Below are positions 55,270 to 64,000 of a stretch of 64,000 bases of DNA, piece after piece; the stretch's first letter is position 1, and every line of letters starts with the position of its first letter. Origin of the DNA: Gigaspora rosea (taxonomy: Eukaryota > Glomeromycota > Glomeromycetes > Diversisporales > Gigasporaceae); NCBI GenBank assembly GCA_003550325.1, contig QKWP01000200.1:233571-297570 (forward strand). Direction: 5' to 3'. The translations under genes and the position numbers were made by a program. The notes beneath the pieces were generated by a model, which saw nothing but the letters and a program-made list of their open reading frames with translations, was not told the origin of the DNA and made no database searches.

Positions 55270-56860
55270 ATGGAACATGTCCGTAGCCTTTTAGCAAAAA
55301 GAACCAAAAAATGTAAAAATCGTCTAGAGTGTGTGGAAGAAGCGCCACTCATATGCAATGATTGTCTTCATGAAGTATTAGAAAGTGAATTTGATAACTG
55401 GTCAAGCGGAAATGTACAAATTGATGAATTTATTCGAAACGCACAACGGTCATTGTCTTATATTCGATATCCTGAATGGATTCCATATAATTTTTTTACT
55501 GAAATAAAATGTGTTATTAGGGGAGAATTTGGTGCAGTAATTTCTGCAAAATGGAGCCAAGGTAACAAAACCATGCAAAAGCATATGCGTCATTATTTTC
55601 GATCAGATCCCTGTGCAGTTGTTTTAAAAAAGTTAAAAGATATGAATCAGCTTTCACTTATACAAATGCAGCACCAAGATATACATAATTGTTGTACTTT
55701 ATATGGAATAACCAAAGATCCTTCAACATTAGAATATATGCTCGTAGAACCCACATCTGTATGTGACAGATGTCTCTCAAATGTTTTAATAAGTGAATTT
55801 TCTAACTGGACCAGTGGAAACTTGCAAATTGACAAATTTATTCAAGACGCACAATGTTCATCTACTTATGTTGAATATCCTGAATGGATTCCCTATAACT
55901 CTTTATCAGAGATAAAATATATTAATAGAGGTGGATTCGGTACTGTATATTTTGCAAAATGGAATAAAGGAGCAAAATGCTTTTCTGTGATAGATGGAGA
56001 CAAATATCATACTCGATCTGAGCCCTGTGCTGTTGCTCTAAAGCAATTAAATGGTAAAAAAGACACAGTTCATCTTTTTCTTAAGGAGGTATAGATTAAT
56101 ACTATCTAATTTTTTTTAAATGTATTTATAGTCAATATTAAGTCTAATTTATTTTAAATGCAAGATTAAAGCACAATTTAATTGTTGTCATTTATACGGA
56201 GTTACTAAAGAACCTTCGACATCACAATACATGTTCGTAATGCGTTATGCACCACAAGGGGATCTTCGACGATTCTTACAGAAAAATTTTGATAAACTGA
56301 CTCTAGAAAATAAATTAACTATAGCACAATCTATATGCATAGAACTTCAAAATATTCATGCTAAAGGTTGGGTACATGGTGATCTTCATGGAGGAAATAT
56401 TTTATTATTAAATGAAGAAGAAGCCTTTATTTCAGATTTTGGATTATGTCGACCAACAAATGAAACGAAGATGCTTGAAAAAAAAATATATGGAGTTATA
56501 CCAAATATTGCACCAGAAATACTTCGTTTTCAATCTCCATATTCTCAAGCAGGAGACATTTACAGTCTAGGTATTATTTTATGGGAACTAGTTTGTGGGA
56601 TTCCAGCATTTTCAAGCAGAGCACATTGTGTAAACTTAATAACAGATATTTGTAATGGTCTTCGGCCAAAAACGTGCCATTTTGCACCTCCACATTATAA
56701 TGATTTACTAAAAAAATGTTGGAATCAAAATCCTTCAGAACGGCCATCCATAAATGCAGTAATACATTCTATTCAATCATTATGTGCATTATCAAGACAC
56801 TTGTATAAACTTGCTGGCCTTGGAATTGCAAATCCAACTCAAAAAAAGTTAAAATTTTAA
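55270..56860 (+). CDS. K4: Cys-ribbon/double N-lobe protein kinase, 504 aa, one intron
   Basis: Exons 55270-56088 and 56165-56860. The ATG at 55270 matches K3. Residues 1-38 hold a shortened ribbon (two N-terminal cysteines deleted). The SGN module is at 41-70, followed by a first N-lobe-like module at about 78-160 (Gly loop GEFGAV at 85-90, Lys120) that ends before any C-lobe. A second SGN module lies at 177-209, then a full kinase domain: GGFGTV 221-226, Lys258, Glu273 as likely helix-C partner, HGDLHGGN 344-351, DFG 364-366, APE 389-391. The catalytic loop has Gly for the usual Arg and His for the usual Lys, with Asp346 and Asn351 kept. A TAA at 56858-56860 removes the tail present in K3. 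It is the least damaged K copy; it may be active or a recent pseudogene. Confidence 0.75.
56089..56164 (+). other. K4 intron, 76 bp
   Basis: Begins GTATAGATTAATACTATC and ends TTTTAAATGCAAG. Removing it joins LFLKE to IKAQFNCCHLYG in frame. Its position is identical in K1 and K3 and empty in K2. Confidence 0.92.
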
Positions 56861-57148
56861 ATATCATCGGGTTGCATAGAAGAATTGACACTTGATGAGC
56901 ATAGTGGAGTTTTTTACTATTCTTATTGGGATAAATCATTTCAAGAAATGAAAATTTCGTATAAAGCAACCGAGATATATAAAATTATGAAATGGAAACC
57001 AGACATTCCTGTTCACTCTGAAGCAGTTTATAAAAGTCGCATGATTAGTGTTAGTAATAAGTATTTGACTCATCAAAATGATATGGTACTTCAATACGAA
57101 GTTAGTAATATATCGGAAGTTGATGAAATTATAATTAATGATGGATAA
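56861..57148 (+). pseudogene. Detached C-terminal tail of K4
   Basis: The same frame reopens right after the TAA and runs to 57148, giving CIEELTLDEHSGVFYY, then YKATEIYKIMKWKPDIPVHS and KYLTHQNDMVLQYEVSNISE. It matches the K3 tail closely with mostly conservative changes. One base (TTA to TAA) is all that separates it from the kinase. Near perfect preservation suggests the stop is recent, polymorphic, or read through. Confidence 0.8.
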
Positions 57149-57960
57149 TTATTTTACAATATGGTCAGATTGTTGCTGGCATTTAATAGTGATAAACTTT
57201 CAAGTGAATTAAAAATAAATGAATACTTAATTAAAAAATGAACATTGTAAGCGTTTAATTAAATGTAATTTTTGTGATATTATACTTTCTTTTTGGCTTA
57301 AAAAAAAAAGTTTAACTTATGAATAAGCTTATTTTGAATAAAATTTGATAATAAACATACTAAGCACCTGTGTTTTATTTATTTTGTAGAATCATATTAA
57401 AAGGGTTTATTGTAGTTATTTATAGTTTTTATTAATAAATTTGGTCGTTGCACATCAATTATATAACTAATACGTACAACTTTATTGATTTAAGGATGTT
57501 TATCTTATCGATATATAAAATCAGAACCTAACAATATTATGAATCAATCGTCAAAACATATACTTCATACTAAAAAGATATTAAGACAAGCTTCACGATT
57601 TGTTGGAACAAACTAAATAAACTAAAAAATAAAAAATATCCAGATCTAGTAAAATGAAATACATAAGCGTATATGTTACAAGAATGAGACGGAGCACCAC
57701 CGGTGCTCCTGCTTTTTTTTCCTATTATTCAATTGGTTGAGCTTGCGTGCATTTGAATTATTATAAGCTATTGTAAAAATTCTCACAAAAATATGCTCGC
57801 TATTCAAGTAACCCGACTACTTAATTTTTCCAAAAAAAATTTTTTTAATTTTCCAGAACCGATAGATCCGAAAAAAAAATCCAAAATTTTCTGATTCCAC
57901 ATTATCCCTATACGTTACATGAGTTTATTAATTTATATAAATTAAACATATGTATATATA
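57149..57960. other. K4 3' flank with scrap of the M-family 3' flank
   Basis: 57149-57592 matches 45445-45920. At 57593 it jumps to sequence matching about 47330-47430 (GTTGGAACAAACTAAATAAA), the 3' flank of M3, which ends by about 57680. The M gene that should follow is missing. A small palindrome GGAGCACCACCGGTGCTCC stands at 57692-57710. The rest is AT-rich. Confidence 0.65.
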
Positions 57961-58985
57961 TATCTGACCTGCCGACTGGAATTTTGGAATATCATGTTAT
58001 GCAAAACGAAAAATTAACTTTGTATGACCTAAAGCATTCTTTGGAAATAATTTGTTATTTCCTAAGTTTGCATTAGAATTTTCTTGATTTTTACTAAGTT
58101 ACACTTACCCACTATTCTGGCCATGCAAAGTTAATTTTTCGTTTTGCATAATCCGACAACCCAATTTTTCAAAAAAAAAAAATTGTTTTTAATTATTATT
58201 GTAACAATTATTCCATTTTTGCCATTTAAGTTTTTTATTGGCATCACGCAATGATGACCTTAATTTTCTGGAATTAATCAATAGATCCGAAAAAAAAACA
58301 CCCAAAATTTCTGATTCCATGTTATACAAAAGTGAAAATTAACTTTGCATAGCCTTATATGTAACATGAACTTATAGATTAAATAGAAAAAAAAAAAACA
58401 AAAGAAAAAATCTGACCCGCCAACTGAAATTTTGGAACACTATGTCTGCAAAATGAAAATTAACTTTGCGTGGCCTAAAGCATTTTTTTTGGAAATTATT
58501 TGTCATTTCTTAAGTTTGCATTAGAATTTTCTGATTTATATTGAGTTATATAATAAATTCTGCGACATCTACTCATTATTCTAGCTATGCAAAGTTAATT
58601 TTTCATTTTGCATAACCCACCAACACAATTTTTCCAAAAAAAATTTTTTTTAAAAAAAAAAAAATTCTTTCGTGCTAATTATTCCATTTTTGCTATTTAA
58701 TTTTTTTCCGTTGTTACTCAATGATGATCTTTAATTTTCCAGAATTAACTGATAGATCCAAAAAAAAAATCTTGCGTGGTCTTATATGTAAAATGATTAA
58801 AAAAAAAAAAAAAAAACTCCAACCACCAACTGGAATTTTGGAACACTATGTTATGCAAAAGAAAATTAATTTTGCGTGACCTAAAGCATTCTTTTGTTAT
58901 TTCCTAAGTTTGCTTTAGAATTTTCTTGATTTCTAAAGTTACATAAAAAAATTCTGCAACACTTACACACTATTCTGTCGATCAC
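57961..58985. repeat. About 430-bp tandem units containing GGCCATGCAAAG-type MITEs
   Basis: Three units share CCTAAAGCATT at about 58030, 58470 and 58885, then TTTCCTAAGTTTGCATTAGA, then an ACTATTCT-like stretch. In two of them a TATGCAAAGTTAATTTTTC end follows, and its reverse complement closes the unit. The MITE termini are the same family as 4539-4775 and 47038-47308. It is non-coding. Confidence 0.75.
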
Positions 58986-59698
58986 AATGCAGTTAAGTTA
59001 GTTTTGCATTAGAATTGTATTTCTCATAAAAACTTCTGTGCAAAGCAACTCATTATTTTGGTGACTACAATACGTGATTAAGGTTGAGTTAGTTGTATTG
59101 AAATTATTATATTAAAATTATTGTGATTTCTTCCTTGAGTTACTGTAAAAAATTCTGTTATAAAAGGCTAACACAGGATTGGATAGATAGTTTGCATTGG
59201 AAATGTCTTTTATTTTCTATGTAGCTGAGTCAGTTTGCATTGGAGTTATCACAATTTCTATCGCTAGTTACTGTAAAGATATTCAGGTAATAAGAGTCAG
59301 TTTATATTGGAATTATCGTGTATTACTATAAAAAATTTATCATGGTTTCTACTGTGAGTTACTTAAAAAAATGTTACAAACCTAATATAAGTTTTACTAA
59401 CGCATGTTAACTATATCTTAGTTAATCCAACATCCACAAAATATGCATAACGGACAAAAATCGATTTTTTAAAAATTATAGATGATGACTGTATCCTTGA
59501 TTCTCTGCATTTCAATGCGACACATTGATTATTAATTTGATCAATTACGATATTATTACGCCATTAGTCATGCACAATTACAAATTAGTTATGATCTTAA
59601 TCCTTATAAAGTTAGCAATTGAAATTTCATTAGTTTATGCACATATATGCAAGATTGTCCAATCGTATCGAATAAAGATTACATTTGCATACGGCGGC
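58986..59698. other. AT-rich spacer
   Basis: No convincing gene was seen. Several copies of a loose motif (AGTTTGCATTGGAATTAT-like, followed by GTTACTGTAAAAA) occur at 59000-59370, suggesting a decayed minisatellite. A 79-codon open frame at 59525-59764 has no coding character and overlaps the next element. Confidence 0.45.
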
Positions 59699-60683
59699 AT
59701 ATGGGCGGATTTTTACAATTCAAATATGTCACCTGAATTTGAATGTGATTTTCATGATATCTAAAAATAGATTAACCAATAAAATTATAAAAACAAAGTC
59801 ACGAGTATCTGCATGACCAATCAGATCAATGCAGATCAATACATAAGTAATATTATTTGCAAGCGACACATTACTATGTACGTACTATATACTTTGATTT
59901 ATACAAATTATAAATTGAACAACTTCGTTCATATTTATTTATTATTTAATCCAAACATATTATATCTGTCTATCTAATAATTCTATACAGTACAATCTTA
60001 GCTATCTTAAACTATCTTAATACAGTAATACATTCCAGCCATACATTGCAACGTTCTACAATTCTAATGACTTTTAATATCATACTAGTAAAAGTTTTGA
60101 TTATTAAATCTTAAACCTATTTTTGGGGTTTGAAATTAAGATCTTGCTGCGCATAAGTACAAATTTTCAAACCAAAATGCAAAAAAAAAAGACGAAAACT
60201 TCATAAAAATAATAATAAACCTCTTGCGTTGTTACTAGTAAAAGTTCTGCCCATTTTGGTATATTAAAAAACTCTCCCGGGATCTTTGAATCTAAGATCT
60301 TTTTGAGCGTAAATACAAATTTTCAGACCATAATATTAACGAAAAAAAAGCAGTAACTTTGTAAAAGTAAACAGCTCTTTAACTATTATACTAAAAAACC
60401 GTTGTTATTAGTAAAAGTTTTGCGTATTTGGGGATATCCAAAAACTGTTGCGGGATCTTTAAATCTAAAGTCTCGTTGAGTGTAAATACAAAAATTTAAA
60501 CCACAATATTACTGAAAAAAAGCAGTAACTTCGTAAAAGTAAATCTACAGCACTATTATTACTAAATAAATCGACCAATCAAATAGGACAAATCCGAAAT
60601 AATCACAATTTTTACTAATCTGATTGGTACAAATTTTGAAGATCTCATTCAAAAATATCAACAAATTGTAAAAATCCGCCCAT
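59699..60683. mobile_element. 0.98-kb element, ATATGGGCGGATTTTTACAA ends
   Basis: The left end ATATGGGCGGATTTTTACAA and the right end TTGTAAAAATCCGCCCATAT are inverted. The interior carries three tandem units of about 150-170 bp (starting near 60085, 60233 and 60405) with TAGTAAAAGTT and GGGATCTTTGAATCTAA. It has no transposase. Confidence 0.82.
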
Positions 60684-61396
60684 ATGGGCATAATTTTATA
60701 ATATTAGGAAGGATAGGATATATGGTATAAAAATTTTGAATATTCACAAAATAGTTTCAAATTGATCACAAAAAATCACAAAATTTACACTATCCCGCCA
60801 CAAACTGAACACGGCGAATCACTTGACGAATTACTAACGATTTGTTTTGACCAGGCATATCGATTTTTCAAACTCAATTAATTATTGCGTTTGATAAAAA
60901 AGAAAGAAATCGATGATTTCTTATTTCCGAGATTCTACTCTAGTATACAATTCTGTCAAAATTGCAGATCATTTGACCAGAATTAAAATTGTTTTGCTAT
61001 AATTCTGGCCAAATGATCTGCAAATTTGGCCGGAATTATGAACAAGGTATTTCCCAATCTAAAAATTTTCAGATCATGTAATATGCATTAATACCAGTAC
61101 GATCACGTTCTTGTGTAGCATGAAAAGTGAGAGGATTTTTGAAGAATCCTTTTTTAGTATGGGTAATGGTTTTCATTTTTCCAATTTTGGTAGGGTTATA
61201 GTAATTTTTACAATACGGAACATACGTTGAACGATGGTGTGAGAAATATAACTTATGTACTTGTTGTCAAAATGTCATTAATATATTGTAATTGGTCAAT
61301 AGTATGGGATAGTTTTTTTTGAAATTCCTAACTAGTATTGCATGCATGTGTGCTTATTTATATACTCGTTATTGTTATATTCATCATTTTTGTTTA
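60684..61396. other. Spacer
   Basis: No gene was seen. An imperfect hairpin at about 60950-61045 pairs TGCAGATCATTTGACCAGAA with TTCTGGCCAAATGATCTGCA. Confidence 0.5.
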
Positions 61397-61533
61397 GGGG
61401 AGTGACAAAAATCAGGTGATGTTTAGGGGGTCAAAAAAGTTGAAATTATATATAAGAACCTAAATATGTATATTAAAAAATAGGGGGTATGCCTCAAATA
61501 AAAAATAATCAGGTGATTAATGACACTGCCCTT
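61397..61533. mobile_element. Small MITE-like inverted repeat
   Basis: TTAGGGGAGTGACAAAAATC with AGGTGATG on the left is mirrored by AGGTGATTAATGACACTGCC with CTTA on the right. About 137 bp, non-coding, with no clear target duplication. Confidence 0.55.
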
Positions 61534-61661
61534 ACTTATATTAATAAAAATTTTATTTAATCATATCATTAATCATGAAAGTCACATGATCAGAAAAATT
61601 TTTGAGTGGTGGGTTGATTTTCTATTTATCAGATGATACAAATACACTGATATAGATTTTA

Positions 61662-61904
61662 AGCAATAATTGTGACAGGTTAAAATGAAATTGGATTAAA
61701 ATGAAATTTTTCTATTTTTCAAGCAAAATTATAAAATTTTTTAGGTGACATTTTTAGAGGTTTTTTTAGCATTAGGGTTAGGATTTAGGGTTAGGGTTAT
61801 TAATAAATGAGTATATGTAGGTTTTATAAGCTTTAAAGGTGAGCAAGAGAGGTTCCCAGTTTCATTTTGATCTAATTTCATTTTAATCAGTGACAATAAT
61901 TATT
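61662..61904. mobile_element. MITE with about 42-bp inverted ends
   Basis: Left AATAATTGTGACAGGTTAAA then ATGAAATTGGATTAAAATGA; right is the near reverse complement ending TTTTAATCAGTGACAATAAT. The centre contains a TTAGGGTTAGGATTTAGGGT cluster, so telomere-like repeats here are part of the element. Confidence 0.78.
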
Positions 61905-62944
61905 CATTTATTAGCCAGAATATTAAGAATTTTCCATAGGTTATAATCTTAACTGGTCAGTCAAATCGCTCTGACCAACTAATATCGGTCACAGTCATTA
62001 ACCTGCCTGACCGGACATGACCAGACTGCACCTCTTCCAAGCTCTAAAAAAAAGTTTTCCTTGAACGATTTTACTTATAACAACAAACCTTAACCCTAAA
62101 CCTACTCTATAACAAAAGTAGTCTGGGATCGCATGGAAAAATGTGTATAGGCACGTGGTTGAATAGCACGTGCTATGGGTCGGGTTTGCACTACATGGTT
62201 CGAGTAGACACGGGAATTGACAGACATAGTTGATCAGTAGTTGATCCATATACACGTGCCAATTTAACGTGAAATCATGTAAATCGTCTGTATCTTTTGT
62301 AGCAGTTTACTAAGCCAATTGACACATGCGATGGCACATGAATAGAATGGCTAACAGGTAAGTAAATATAAATTTATGCTCCACTTTCCAATAGATATTT
62401 TATTAAAGAGGGCTAGATAACAGTTGAAGTATGTACATATCTGAAAGCTAAAGCAACTACAAATATGTAAAATCTTGCATGAATCTTTTTCCTTAAGATA
62501 CCAAAGCAGGCTTACTTGCAAGTTTTTGAGATATTGCAACTATTTTAAAAAAATTGTTTGTGATCCTTTGCTCTTATAGTACTCTGTGAAATGAGCCAGC
62601 ACATGTTATTTTTAACATGTACCATTCTGTGTAATTCGACATGCTATCACATACAACGTGCATATGTGTGCTACTGAATGTGTGCCATTCTGTGTGATGT
62701 AATATAATGTGCCACCCCATTACTGTAGTATCCGTATCATTTTTAATCGTGCCATTCAATAAAAAATACATATAAATGCAACAAAGTACGTACCATCCCG
62801 TGCATATACACTAATTTCCTATACCATACCCTGAACCACTTTTCTGATAGTGCTAGTGCTCACCCTAACCCTAAACTAACAAAAAAAACTTTATCAATAC
62901 AAAGATCTACAGATTAGTAACTGGACTCATATAAACTCATGACT
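61905..62944. other. GC-richer transposon debris
   Basis: No gene was seen. At 62130-62260 and 62620-62850 there are CACGTG, GTGCCATTC and TGGCAC motifs like those of the CCCTATAA family, and 62818-62850 resembles a decayed right end of it. ACCCTAACCCTAAAC occurs at 62863-62877 and CCTTAACCCTAAACC at 62087-62101. Confidence 0.45.
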
Positions 62945-63510
62945 AATGATGCCTGACAAATAACAAAATATATGTCATTGACGAATGACAAAACCATTTG
63001 TTAGGTAATTTCTGATTGACGAATTGACGATTGTTGAAACCCTGAAGATTGACAAAACCTATGAGAAATTGACAAAACCTATGACGAAATAGGGCCTTTG
63101 CAGTAGAAAGGGCCGATACTAGTTTATATATGATTTTGAGAAAATCAAGTTTGTTTTGTTCGGACTGATCCAGGGTTAATCAAAATATTCATTATTTGAT
63201 TAGTCCATTATATCGTGTAATCCTGTGATGTATGAAATTTCCAAGAAATTTTATTTAAATATCTCAATTTTTTATTATACAAATCAATTTCCACTTATAA
63301 TTGAAAAATATAGTGTGTGTTAAAATTTATCCAAATATAACAAAACCTGATTTTCATTTTTGGGCAGTATCGGCCCTTTCTATTGCAAAGGCCCCAAATG
63401 ACGAAACCTATGATGAAATGATGGAACCTATGACAAAATGATAAAACCTATGATGAATTGACGAAACCTATAACAAATTGACAAAACCTATGCCGAATTG
63501 ACGAAATCAA
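62945..63510. repeat. TTGACGAAACCTATGA minisatellite interrupted by a MITE
   Basis: Degenerate 17-20-bp units (TTGACAAAACCTATGACGAA type) occur at 62950-63090 and resume at 63397-63510. The MITE 63091-63395 sits between. A related array lies at 16505-16645. Confidence 0.8.
63091..63395. mobile_element. MITE with GGGCCTTTGCARTAGAAAGG ends
   Basis: Left end GGGCCTTTGCAGTAGAAAGG then GCCGATACT; right end AGTATCGGCCCTTTCTATTG then CAAAGGCCCC (inverted). Its interior (GTTCGGACTGATCCAGGGTT) resembles, in reverse complement, the region 18280-18360 inside the element 18088-19507, so the two share ancestry despite different tips. Confidence 0.85.
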
Positions 63511-63810
63511 TAAATAAACCTGAAGAGTTATATTCCATACAAAATAGAATTAATTACCGCATTTATAAAAGTTAAGAAGTGTTTTAATAATGATAATGAA
63601 AGAGCTAAAAAAAACGTTTTAAGCGATAATACATAATTAATAACTGTGATAGAGAATCAATATAGGTTGCTAAGATAACCAGTGCATTATTATTATCGTG
63701 ATTTTACTTATTTATGAAGGAAAAGACGTGAAAATACTTGAAAACCAATGTTTAGATCGACCTTGATGCACCAATATATCATTGTAGTCTCCAACACTAA
63801 CACTCTTGCT
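63511..63810. other. AT-rich spacer
   Basis: No gene or repeat was seen. Confidence 0.5.
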
Positions 63811-64000
63811 AGGGTTCCGAAGTTCAGTTCAGTTCAATAGAGGTTCAGATTCAGGTTCAATGAACCTGAACCTGAACCTGAACCTGCTCTAAAAGTTCAA
63901 TACTGAACTGAACCTGAACTTAAAATTATTGAACAAGAACCTGAACCTGAACTTAAAAAAAGTTCAGTTCAGGTTCAGTTCAAGGTTCATGAACATGTTC
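63811..64000. repeat. GGTTCA/TGAACC hexamer palindromic repeat, cut by the window end
   Basis: After TAGGGTTCCGAAG the sequence is built almost wholly of AGTTCAGTTCAGGTTCA and its complement TGAACCTGAACC in both orientations. TAGGG at 63811 looks like a hAT-type left terminus; if so, the right end lies beyond the window. Confidence 0.7.

Overview
The window reads as nuclear DNA of a fungus, most likely an arbuscular mycorrhizal fungus (Glomeromycotina, Rhizophagus-like). The reasons are very AT-rich sequence, sparse genes, one short GT-AG intron that can be proved by comparing copies, a dense load of non-autonomous DNA transposons, and a protein kinase family with the module 'F-x-NW-(S/T)-SGN-x2-ID-(E/K)-FI' followed by 'PEWIPY'. 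From general knowledge I associate that module with the expanded kinase families of Rhizophagus. The taxonomic call is inference; no database was searched.

Three gene families account for most recognisable coding DNA. K is a Cys-ribbon plus protein kinase family on the + strand: K1 28563-29761, K2 33278-34740, K3 43194-45444, K4 55270-57148. M is a multi-pass membrane protein with a charged C-terminal tail on the - strand: M1 2504-4173, M2 36045-37736, M3 47503-49220, plus a 3'-flank scrap at 57593-57680. G is an unidentified remnant on the - strand: 41870-42900 and 50428-51533. K and M form a convergent pair (K>, <M) copied at least twice (K2-M2, K3-M3); a third pair has lost its M (K4). Two direct G-K-M blocks (41.9-49.2 kb and 50.4-57.7 kb) are tandem segmental duplicates. 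Nearly every copy carries lesions. K4 is the only K whose complete kinase domain is open, and it stops just after that domain. The one clean single-exon gene is a 429-residue membrane protein at 11131-12420 (-).

Layout: 0-2.5 kb AT-rich spacer; 2.5-9.3 kb M1, its 5' flank and a degenerate coding remnant D; 9.9-12.4 kb a small ORF and the 429-aa gene; 12.5-28 kb mostly nested transposons and minisatellites, with a second D copy; 28-41 kb K1, K2, M2 and the third D copy; 41.6-57.7 kb the two G-K-M blocks; 57.7-64 kb repeats and miniature transposons. The 36.0-41.0 kb segment is a compact version of 2.5-28.1 kb: the same landmarks occur in the same order, but the longer copy is inflated by insertions. 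Because several insertions have an empty counterpart in the paralogous block, their boundaries and target duplications can be read directly.

At least five hAT-like elements with 8-bp target duplications are readable, along with Tc1/mariner-like and PIF/Harbinger-like miniature elements. No rRNA, tRNA or CRISPR array was recognised.
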